The notes beneath the pieces are model-generated. The model worked only from the letters and a program-made list of their open reading frames with translations. It made no database searches and was not told the DNA's origin. The position numbers and the translations under genes were made by a program. DNA of 11,603 nt from Ruminococcus sp. UBA3800 (lineage in GTDB: Bacteria > Bacillota > Clostridia > Oscillospirales > Ruminococcaceae), in the NCBI GenBank assembly GCA_002368715.1, contig DFEO01000018.1:1-11603 (forward strand). Direction: 5' to 3'. Positions 1 through 6,331 of this stretch are shown here, piece by piece. Every line of letters begins with the position of its first letter. Within the stretch, counting starts at the first letter, position 1.

Positions 1-947
1 GGAGCAAAGCTGAATATCTGGGTTATATAAATAAGCGACACCAGCGACCCCAGACCCGTTGACAAAACGAGGTTCAGCATAAGGTCACACAGCTGTCCCA
101 CTGATGAGGAACGGCTGTTGAGCTCGCCGGCGCTGTATTTTCGGAAGAAGCTTGCCGGCAGCGACAGTATCCTCATCATCATCGAGGCCTCGATAGCCAC
201 CGACGTCTTTCCCGATATGCGGTTAAGCAGCAGCCCTTTTATCGAGCTTATCAGCTGAGAGGACACAGCTACACAGAAAAAGCATATAGCAACGGACAAA
301 AGCATCGCTTTCTTTCCGCTGAGCATAACAGGGCCTGTTATGGCAGCTGTCAGCTTTGTCATTATCATTCCCACCAGCGTGACCGCTATCGTAGCTATGA
401 TTATGGTTGCGGCATCGCTGACCGAAATGCAGCGCTTCATATAAAGCAGCAGATCGGGTATACCTATCTTTCTCAGCGGCAGCGGCCTGTAAAAGCACAG
501 CGCCTCGATATCGAACTGCTCCATTACCTTGTTGTTTATCTTAACTCTCCTGCCGGTCGCCTTGTCCTTATAATAATATCCCGAGATCTGATCGGGCAGC
601 AGCGCCGCAGGCTGACCCGTTTGCTTGAAATATGCCATGACCGGGCCGTAGCAGTCTTTGAACCAGCCCTCTTCAAGGATTATCCGCCTTTTCATCAGCC
701 CGTGAGGCCTCAGACAATAGTCCAGCTGCTCCTCGTGAGTGCTGAGAGAAAGCGGTATCTCTATCGGCTTGAAGTGGTAATATTTAAGTATCTCGTCTAT
801 CGCCTGAGCCGTGATGATACGCTCGTCACTTATCTTTTCGGCAGACCTTTCGCCAAGGATAGCACCTGCGGCACGGAAGAACGAGTCCTCGAACAGCTGT
901 TGGTCAAGGTCACGCCTCTGCTTGATCTGTTGTTCAAACCAACCCAA
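1..947 (-). CDS. NHLM-type ABC transporter, permease/ATP-binding subunit (5' part; cut by window edge)
   Basis: This is the second exporter subunit of an NHLM bacteriocin-type system, without a peptidase. 315 codons are visible and the reading frame runs open off the left edge. The start is TTG at 947, 14 nt after the stop of the peptidase-ABC gene, with a GGGAG ribosome binding site 9 nt upstream. It gives an N-terminus MGWFEQQIKQRRDLD, which fits the family's usual MGWF-type beginning; no ATG start is available there. Residues 1-165 form the soluble N-terminal region typical of this subunit (visible pieces: DEILKYYHF 51-59, LRPHGLMKR 79-87, YYYKDKATGRRVKIN 124-138). Hydrophobic segments at about 178-198 and 212-234 begin the exporter membrane domain, followed by the exporter-like LPASFFRKYSAGELNSR near 263-279. 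The nucleotide-binding domain would lie beyond the window. It probably pairs with the upstream peptidase-ABC protein as a heterodimer in the cytoplasmic membrane. Family assignment is from recognised sequence style, not a search. Confidence 0.85.
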   Translation of the reverse strand, partial: MGWFEQQIKQRRDLDQQLFEDSFFRAAGAILGERSAEKISDERIITAQAIDEILKYYHFKPIEIPLSLSTHEEQLDYCLRPHGLMKRRIILEEGWFKDCYGPVMAYFKQTGQPAALLPDQISGYYYKDKATGRRVKINNKVMEQFDIEALCFYRPLPLRKIGIPDLLLYMKRCISVSDAATIIIATIAVTLVGMIMTKLTAAITGPVMLSGKKAMLLSVAICFFCVAVSSQLISSIKGLLLNRISGKTSVAIEASMMMRILSLPASFFRKYSAGELNSRSSSVGQLCDLMLNLVLSTGLGSLVSLIYITQIFSFA

Positions 948-961
948 GAACTCTCACTCCC

Positions 962-3142
962 TTACTCATTGGTCACAAGCTCCGAATACGCACCGCCGAG
1001 CTTCATAAGCTCGCTGTGCGTTCCTCTCTCCACCACTGTGCCGTGCTCGAGAACTATTATCTCATCACAGTCACGGATGCTGGAGAGCCTGTGTGCTATA
1101 ACGATACAGGTTATTCCCCTGTCCGTTATCGCTTTCACAACGTCCTCTTCGGTCTTTGCGTCCAGTGCGCTGGTCGCCTCGTCCAGGATGATTATGGACG
1201 GATCCTGGGAAAGGACCCTTGCTATCTCCAGTCTCTGGCGCTGGCCGCCGGAAAGGTTGCGGCCGCCCTCTGTGAGCATATACTCATAGCCGCCGTCACG
1301 CTGCATTATATCGTTGTGTATCTGTGCGTCACGGGCCGCAAGTATCATCTCAAAATCCTTTATCGACTCGTCCCACATCTTTATATTGTTTGCCACCGTA
1401 TCTTCAAAGATAGTTATATCCTGGTCAACGACCGCCAAAGACCCTGTCATAACGTCACGGTCATATTCGCTCCTTGGCTTTCCGTCAAAGAGTATCTCGC
1501 CCTCCCACGGGTCATAAAGCCCCGTTATAAGCTTCGAGAGCGTAGACTTTCCGCAACCCGAGGCACCCACAAAAGCGATCCGGCTGCCCCTCTTGACCGA
1601 CATTGAAAAATCTCTTATCAGCGGCTCGGCAAGTCTTGAATAACCAAAGGTTATGTTCTTCATCTCTATCTCGCCGCCAAGCTTTCCCAGCCCCTGCTCG
1701 CCGGCGTCCCGGTGCATCTCAACATTCTTGTCCGAAGGATATTCCATAACATCCTCGACACGCTCCATCTGAGTACGCATCTCCTGTATCGTCTGTCCTG
1801 CTGTGACAAGCGTCATTGCAGGGCTCATAAACTGGTCAAGAAAATGCTGGAACATAAGCACCGCACCCAGTGTCAGGTCGCCGTTCATGGCAAACCACAC
1901 ACCCAGTATCAGCACCGCATAGCTTGCGGCGGTCGATAAAAACGTTGGTATAGCTCCGAGTATCTGGTTTGTCTTCTCTATCTTTACGTTCTGGGAATTG
2001 ACCGAGGCCTGATATCCCGACCACTTCTGGAAAAAGCCGTCCTCGGCGCCGCTGGCCTTTATGGTCTCTATCATCTCGATGCCCGCCACCGTGGTGGACG
2101 AAAGCTTTGCGCTGTCTCTCATCTGCACACGGGTGGTGTTTATCCTCTTTTTCGAGATGACTCTTGACAGGAACACGTTCATCACCATTACCGACAGGCC
2201 TATGGCTGTCAGCAGAACGCTCTTGTTGAGCATGAACACAAGGTATACCACCATCATAATAGAATTTATAAGCAACGGCGACAGCGTGTTCACAAGCGTT
2301 TCGGCAATGGATGCGTTTGTAGCCTGACGTGACTGTATATCTCCTGCCATTCGCTGGGAAAAGAACTCCATAGGCATTTTGAGCACCTTCCACATATATG
2401 TGGAGCTGCCGACCAGTGCCATTTTTCCGTTTATCCTGAGAGAATATATCGCCTGAGCCCAGGCCACTGTCACCTGTATTAGTGCAAGCACCGACATTAT
2501 CCCTATGAAGGGCAGCAGCCAATCGTCGTTTTTGTGGGTCAGGAGCCTGTCCATGAACACCTGAGTCATAACAGGGTTTATAATGCCGAAAAGGCTGGTT
2601 ATGACAGTTGTGAGCATAACAAAAACAGTTGCCGCCCCGGCGCCTCTCAGCCGCCTTCTGGCAAAGTCAACTGTGCTCTTTCTTTTTCCGTCGGCAACAA
2701 AGCTGTCCGTAGGCTCGAACTCCAGCGTTACACCTGTAAACGCTCTGTCGAATTCCTCGGCATCCACCTTGACAAGACCCCTTGCAGGGTCGTTTATCAT
2801 AGCATAGCTGCCCTTGAAGCCGTTGAGCACCACAAAGTGGTTAAAGTTCCAGTGGATTATGCAGGGGAACTTTCCGCTGCTCTTCAGTGTTTCGGGCGTG
2901 CGCCTGTAAGCGTTTGCCTTCAGCCCGTAATTCTCTGCTGCAAGATAAACGTTCTTTGCATTCGAGCCGTCTCTCGAAACGCCGCAGTCAGCCCTGACCT
3001 GTTCGAGCGGCACCCATTTTCCGTAATATGCCAGCACCATAGCCAGCGAAGCCGCACCGCATTCGAGAGCTTCCAGCTGCATGATAACGGGGACCTTTGC
3101 GGCACCCTTTGTTACCGGTCGTCTGATACTTTTTTTCTTCAT
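962..3142 (-). CDS. NHLM-type peptidase/ABC exporter (C39 peptidase + membrane domain + ATPase)
   Basis: A 726-residue exporter that would cut the leader from a peptide precursor and move the product out across the cytoplasmic membrane. The N-terminal C39 cysteine peptidase (about 15-140) has all catalytic positions: Q22 and C28 in QLEALECGAASLAM, H102 in NHFVVLNGF and D118 in INDPARG. The membrane domain covers about 165-440, with hydrophobic stretches near 168-190, 208-232, 286-325 and 395-430 and the substrate-side motif MPMEFFSQRMAGDIQSR near 256-272. The ATPase has Walker A GASGCGKST (526-534), Q-loop Q574, signature LSGGQ (630-634), Walker B IIILDEATSALD (about 650-661) and H-loop H684. 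Everything needed for activity is present. The ATG lies 9 nt after the stop of the mini-HlyD gene with an AGAGGA site. It resembles LanT-like peptidase transporters, but its partners point to the NHLM type. No substrate peptide is visible in the window. Confidence 0.93.
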   Translation of the reverse strand: MKKKSIRRPVTKGAAKVPVIMQLEALECGAASLAMVLAYYGKWVPLEQVRADCGVSRDGSNAKNVYLAAENYGLKANAYRRTPETLKSSGKFPCIIHWNFNHFVVLNGFKGSYAMINDPARGLVKVDAEEFDRAFTGVTLEFEPTDSFVADGKRKSTVDFARRRLRGAGAATVFVMLTTVITSLFGIINPVMTQVFMDRLLTHKNDDWLLPFIGIMSVLALIQVTVAWAQAIYSLRINGKMALVGSSTYMWKVLKMPMEFFSQRMAGDIQSRQATNASIAETLVNTLSPLLINSIMMVVYLVFMLNKSVLLTAIGLSVMVMNVFLSRVISKKRINTTRVQMRDSAKLSSTTVAGIEMIETIKASGAEDGFFQKWSGYQASVNSQNVKIEKTNQILGAIPTFLSTAASYAVLILGVWFAMNGDLTLGAVLMFQHFLDQFMSPAMTLVTAGQTIQEMRTQMERVEDVMEYPSDKNVEMHRDAGEQGLGKLGGEIEMKNITFGYSRLAEPLIRDFSMSVKRGSRIAFVGASGCGKSTLSKLITGLYDPWEGEILFDGKPRSEYDRDVMTGSLAVVDQDITIFEDTVANNIKMWDESIKDFEMILAARDAQIHNDIMQRDGGYEYMLTEGGRNLSGGQRQRLEIARVLSQDPSIIILDEATSALDAKTEEDVVKAITDRGITCIVIAHRLSSIRDCDEIIVLEHGTVVERGTHSELMKLGGAYSELVTNE

Positions 3143-3151
3143 TTACATCCT

Positions 3152-3574
3152 CTATTTCAACAGAAACGATATCGGTGAGATGCTTTCGGTCACTATCTGT
3201 CCGTCATAGTTGCCGTCAGGGATATCGAGCTCTATCAAAGCAACAGGTCTGCCGTAATAGTCCTTGCGAACATCATTTACAGGATATTCCTGTCCTGCGA
3301 TGACAACTGTCATCCCCTTTTTCAGGTCGTCCAGACTGTTGCTTATCGGCATAACTACCGCTGTGCCGTTCTCAACAGTTACCGATGCATCAACAACGGT
3401 GTCAAGCTTGCTCACGCCTGCCCAGACAAGAAGCCCTGCCAGCAGGAACACCACCGCACCCAGAATAAGCCATACGCCGGGGTTGGTCACCTTGAAATAA
3501 TCCGTCAGCTGTTCGGGCGAGGATATGCGATCAAGAGATTTCTGTCTGAATATCTTGGATTTTGTTTCAGCCAT
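3152..3574 (-). CDS. Short NHLM system secretion protein (HlyD-like, single membrane segment)
   Basis: A 140-residue protein with a cytoplasmic N-terminus, one membrane segment and a small outer domain. Residues 12-35 carry the recognisable block KSLDRISSPEQL...VTNPGVW found at the start of NHLM secretion proteins. The membrane helix covers about 34-53, and residues 54-140 form a beta-rich domain ending in SPISFLLK. Full-length HlyD-type adaptors, including NHLM ones, are usually around 400 residues and contain a long coiled-coil hairpin; none is present here. The reading frame is clean, with its own GGAAGG ribosome binding site 5 nt before the ATG and short gaps on both sides (11 nt and 9 nt), so it looks like a genuine short form rather than a fragment. 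It likely assembles with the two ABC subunits encoded downstream. The exact role, structural or gating, is inference. Confidence 0.8.
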   Translation of the reverse strand: MAETKSKIFRQKSLDRISSPEQLTDYFKVTNPGVWLILGAVVFLLAGLLVWAGVSKLDTVVDASVTVENGTAVVMPISNSLDDLKKGMTVVIAGQEYPVNDVRKDYYGRPVALIELDIPDGNYDGQIVTESISPISFLLK

Positions 3575-3585
3575 ATTACCCTTCC

Positions 3586-3996
3586 TTATCCGATCTTCTT
3601 CTTGATAGTAAGAATGTTCTTTCCGTTTTTATACTCGTAGCTCACATCGTCCATAGTCTGCTTCACCATAAACACACCCAGACCGCCTATCTTTCGCTTG
3701 CCTGCGGGCAGGCTGATATCGGGGTCCGGCTTTGCCAGCGGATCAAAGGCCTTTCCACCGTCCATAAAGCTCATAATGATGCTGACAGGCTCGTCTGTCA
3801 GCTCGACACGGATGCTTGCCTCTCCCACCTCGGGCGCATAGGCATAGTGGGCAATATTCACGAATATCTCCTCGACTGCCACCGCTATCTGGTTTTTTAT
3901 CCTGGAAGAACAGCCCTTTGTATCAAGCTGTTTCAAAACGAAATCCAAAACCTCGTCCAGGTTTTCGATCTGCGCTGTGATCAACAATTCTTTCAT
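3586..3996 (-). CDS. RsbW/SpoIIAB-type ATP-binding protein (anti-sigma factor / serine kinase-like)
   Basis: A 136-residue GHKL-fold protein of the HATPase_c_2 kind. The N-box is VAVEEIFVNIAHYAY with E42, E43 and N47. The G1-type box is MDGGKAFDP with D79, and the glycine-rich G2-type box is GGLGVFMVKQ near 104-113, so ATP and magnesium binding residues are intact. Family members bind a sigma factor or other partner and phosphorylate a STAS antagonist on serine. The start is ATG 3996, preceded by AAAAGGAG with 6 nt spacing. A longer reading frame to 4047 begins inside the sigma-A promoter's -10 region, so it is excluded. It is the first gene of the NHLM export unit, which suggests that export is controlled, or that the protein itself acts at the exporter. 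No sigma factor is adjacent. Kinase fold is secure; target and activity are inferred. Confidence 0.9.
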   Translation of the reverse strand: MKELLITAQIENLDEVLDFVLKQLDTKGCSSRIKNQIAVAVEEIFVNIAHYAYAPEVGEASIRVELTDEPVSIIMSFMDGGKAFDPLAKPDPDISLPAGKRKIGGLGVFMVKQTMDDVSYEYKNGKNILTIKKKIG

Positions 3997-4037
3997 AAGC
4001 CGCTCCTTTTCATAAACAAGATGCCTAAATCCCTTAG

Positions 4038-4066
4038 AGTATACCATTTTTTACACTAAATGTCAA
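4038..4066 (-). promoter_or_regulatory. Sigma-A promoter of the NHLM export unit
   Basis: A consensus -35 TTGACA (4066-4061) and a -10 TATACT (4043-4038) are separated by exactly 17 bp. Transcription would begin near 4031, leaving a leader of about 35 nt before the ribosome binding site and ATG of the RsbW-type gene. It lies just downstream of the terminator of the previous unit, which supports an independent transcription start. Confidence 0.88.
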
Positions 4067-4085
4067 CACACCGGAGGCAGCTGAC

Positions 4086-4130
4086 ACACAAAAAGGCATC
4101 CCTCTGTCCTCACACAGAGAGATACCTTTT
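4086..4130 (-). terminator. Intrinsic terminator after the amidohydrolase gene
   Basis: Read on the minus strand, a 17-bp stem (arms 4130-4114 and 4107-4091, with only two G-U pairs) encloses a 6-nt loop and runs into a short T-tract (4094-4090). It begins 22 nt after the amidohydrolase stop codon and sits directly before the promoter of the next unit. The stem also ends in A/T runs on the other strand, so it could work in both directions, though no plus-strand gene approaches it here. Confidence 0.85.
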
Positions 4131-4152
4131 ATCGCCAAAACATATGCGGCTG

Positions 4153-5424
4153 TCACTTCATCGAGGCTATTATCTCGTTGGCCTTCCGGTAGATCAGCCT
4201 CGGGTCTTCGTTTATGAAAAACTCGCCGTCTTCATACAGCACCTTGCCTGCACACATCGTCAGCTTTACGTTCTGCTTTGAACCGCTGTAAACAATGTTT
4301 TTCGTTATGTTATTCAGAGGCTGCATATTCGGCTGATCCAGGTCGATAATGATAAGGTCGGCCTGCTTGCCCACCTCTATCGTGTCACAGTCGTCAAGCC
4401 CCATTGCCAGAGCACCGCCTCTTGTGGCAGCATCCAGCACCATGTCCGCAGGACACGCTGCTGCATCCCCGAGAGTCACCTTCTGAAGACCCGTCATCAG
4501 GAACATCTCTCTGAACATATCAAGACAGTTGTTGCTCGCAGGGCCGTCCGTTCCCAGCGCAAGCCCTATGCCCTTGTCAGCCAGCTTTACTATCGGCGCT
4601 ATACCGCTTGCAAGCTTGATGTTCGAGCCGGGACAGTGAACGACACGGATGCCCCTGTTTTTGATGATCTCGATATCATTGTCGGAAAGATGGACGCAGT
4701 GGAAAAACGCTCCGCCGTGACTCAGCAGCCCGATGCTGTCAAACAGCTCGGTCGGAGTCTTGCCATATTTTTCGATACACTCCCTGACTTCCTTTTCGGT
4801 CTCTGAATTGTGTGTGGAAACACGGGTATCCAGCCTGTCGGAAAGCTTTGCTATCGCCTCCATAAGCCCCAGCTCTGCCGTGTATTCTGCATGAAAGCCA
4901 AGATCATATTTTATAAGAGGAGACATACCGTTGAACTTTTCATATTTCTCCTCAAGCTCAACTATCCTCTTTTCGTTTCCGCTGACCGCATCGCACATAA
5001 CAGACCTGAAACCGCTCTCGATGCAGGCCTTTACATACCAGTCCATCTCGAAATACATATCATACACAGCTGTAACGCCCGACGTCAGGTATTCAAGGAT
5101 GGCAAGCTTTGTCAGCCAGTATATCTTTTCGCCGTCAAGCTTTGCCTCCATAGGGAACACCCTGTCAAAGAGCCATTCACTCAGCGGAAGGTCGTCCGCA
5201 TAAGAGCGCAGGAAGGTCATTGCCGAATGAGTGTGGGCATTCTTGAAGGAAGGCATCAGCAGATCGCCGCCAAGGTCTATCTCTCTTTCAAAGGTATGAT
5301 CTGCCAGCTCCTGCTCTGTCGGAACGCCCACAAAGGCTATCCTGTCGCCGTCTGTCCAGAGCTCCTTCTCTTCGGTCGTCTTTGCCGATGTAAGGATTCT
5401 GCCGTTAAAAAATCTTATCATCAT
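4153..5424 (-). CDS. Amidohydrolase, MtaD / 5'-deoxyadenosine (SAH/MTA) deaminase type
   Basis: A 423-residue cytoplasmic metal-dependent hydrolase of the amidohydrolase superfamily, likely deaminating an adenosine-type nucleoside (S-adenosylhomocysteine, methylthioadenosine or 5'-deoxyadenosine). Metal and catalytic positions are visible: HxH in NAHTHSAM (H64, H66), H178 in GFHAEYT, H205 and E208 in STHNSETE, and D293 in GTDGPASNN. VVHCPGSNIKLASG (261-274) matches the deaminase branch of the family. The C-terminal beta-sandwich segment includes VGKQADLIIIDL. The start ATG at 5424 follows the phosphorylase stop codon with no gap, with GGAG 5 nt before it; a second ATG three bases on is equally possible. 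Direct coupling to a phosphorylase supports nucleoside salvage. Related enzymes include guanine and chlorohydrolase-type members, so the precise substrate is not settled. Confidence 0.88.
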   Translation of the reverse strand: MMIRFFNGRILTSAKTTEEKELWTDGDRIAFVGVPTEQELADHTFEREIDLGGDLLMPSFKNAHTHSAMTFLRSYADDLPLSEWLFDRVFPMEAKLDGEKIYWLTKLAILEYLTSGVTAVYDMYFEMDWYVKACIESGFRSVMCDAVSGNEKRIVELEEKYEKFNGMSPLIKYDLGFHAEYTAELGLMEAIAKLSDRLDTRVSTHNSETEKEVRECIEKYGKTPTELFDSIGLLSHGGAFFHCVHLSDNDIEIIKNRGIRVVHCPGSNIKLASGIAPIVKLADKGIGLALGTDGPASNNCLDMFREMFLMTGLQKVTLGDAAACPADMVLDAATRGGALAMGLDDCDTIEVGKQADLIIIDLDQPNMQPLNNITKNIVYSGSKQNVKLTMCAGKVLYEDGEFFINEDPRLIYRKANEIIASMK

Positions 5425-6270
5425 TTATTCTCCAGTCTGTTCTAATATTTTATTTATTGCCTTCAGGCTCTCCCTGACCAGAGCCGTAAAGCGGGGTGCG
5501 TTTTTGTCGGCACACTCCTGCACCTCTGCGTGGGTGAGCGGTGTGGGGCTTATGCCTGCTGCAAGGTTCGATATGCACGACACCGCACACACTCTCATCC
5601 CTGCATGGTTTGCAGCTATCGCCTCGACCGCAGTGGACATACCCACAGCATCGGCGCCCATTATCCCTGCCATTTTTATCTCGGCAGGCGTCTCAAAGGA
5701 CGGCCCCGTGGTCTGGATGTAGACACCCTCTTTAAGGTCTATCTCCAGCCCCTTTGCCACAGCCATAACAGCGTCTGACAGCTGCCTGTCATATACGCTG
5801 CTCATATCCGGAAACCGTGTCCCCAGCTCCTCCACGTTCTCGCCTATAAGAGGATTTGGCACAAGCACCGAGATATGATCCCTGATAAGCATCATATCTC
5901 CTGCGTGAAAGCCCGGGTTTATACCGCCTGCGGCATTTGTGAGCATAAGCGCCTTTGCACCCATAAGGCGCATCAGCCTTACAGGCAGCACCACGTCCTT
6001 TATGGGATAACCCTCATAATAATGCACCCTGCCATCCATAACAACGCACTTTGTCCCGTTCACCGTTGCGAACAGGAAACGGCCCTTGTGGCCCTCTACT
6101 GTGGAGCGTGGAAAGCCCTCTATCTCGCCGTAGCTTATCTCGGCCTCACACTCGATCTGAGAGGCAAATCCTCCCAGCCCCGAACCCAGCACAAGAGCGA
6201 CATCGGGAACGAAGTCAGTTCTTCTGCGAACAGCCTCCAGACATTTTTGAAGTCTTTCAAATTCTTTCAT
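5425..6270 (-). CDS. punA: Purine nucleoside phosphorylase (trimeric, 6-oxopurine type)
   Basis: A 281-residue cytoplasmic enzyme that splits inosine- or guanosine-type nucleosides with phosphate into base and ribose-1-phosphate. Phosphate-binding parts are LGSGLGG (29-34 region), GHKG with H61, and GRVHYYEGY (80-88, R81). The TNAAGGIN block is at 111-118. The base pocket shows GPSFETPAE with E193, GMSTAVEAIAA with M211, and SCISNLAAGIS with N235, corresponding to the Glu/Asn pair of 6-oxopurine-specific trimeric enzymes. Length is normal. The start is ATG 6270, with AGGAGG 5 nt upstream; a frame extending to 6300 lacks a comparable site and would begin inside a hairpin. The stop directly abuts the deaminase start. 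A hairpin precedes the ribosome binding site, and the gene probably shares the transcript of the transporter pair upstream. Confidence 0.95.
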   Translation of the reverse strand: MKEFERLQKCLEAVRRRTDFVPDVALVLGSGLGGFASQIECEAEISYGEIEGFPRSTVEGHKGRFLFATVNGTKCVVMDGRVHYYEGYPIKDVVLPVRLMRLMGAKALMLTNAAGGINPGFHAGDMMLIRDHISVLVPNPLIGENVEELGTRFPDMSSVYDRQLSDAVMAVAKGLEIDLKEGVYIQTTGPSFETPAEIKMAGIMGADAVGMSTAVEAIAANHAGMRVCAVSCISNLAAGISPTPLTHAEVQECADKNAPRFTALVRESLKAINKILEQTGE

Positions 6271-6288
6271 ATCCGCCTCCTGCATACC

Positions 6289-6323
6289 ATAAGGCCGCAT
6301 CCCTCAGGGGGACACAGCCTTAT
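6289..6323 (-). other. RNA hairpin between permease and phosphorylase genes
   Basis: In the 61-nt gap, the minus strand can form a 15-bp stem (arms 6323-6309 and 6303-6289, three G-U pairs) around a 5-nt loop. No T-run follows, so it is not a standard intrinsic terminator. It lies only about 9 nt before the AGGAGG site of the phosphorylase gene. It could stabilise or mark a processing point in the mRNA or tune expression of the downstream genes; the role is inference. Confidence 0.5.
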
Positions 6324-6331
6324 TGAAATTT

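Noticed and set aside
621..1606. Plus-strand frames of 222 and 196 codons over the exporter genes
   Set aside because: They are antisense to the ATPase domain of the peptidase-ABC gene and to the start of the second ABC gene, both strongly supported.
1836..2522. A 228-codon minus-strand frame inside the peptidase-ABC gene
   Set aside because: It is out of frame with the conserved membrane domain and has a composition unlike a real protein (many His, Cys, Arg).
3997..4047. Longer N-terminus for the RsbW-type protein
   Set aside because: The upstream ATG would lie within the -10 region of the promoter, before the transcription start. ATG 3996 has an excellent ribosome binding site and fits the family length.
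3997..4152. Small peptide precursor gene in the gap before the exporter unit
   Set aside because: The gap is filled by the leader, promoter and terminator. No small frame with a ribosome binding site and leader-like sequence is present.
6271..6300. Longer N-terminus for the purine nucleoside phosphorylase
   Set aside because: The first ATG lies in the hairpin without a ribosome binding site, whereas ATG 6270 has AGGAGG at 5 nt.
6289..6323. Terminator between permease and phosphorylase genes
   Set aside because: There is no T-run after the stem in the direction of transcription and no promoter can be seen in the 61-nt gap, so read-through is more likely.
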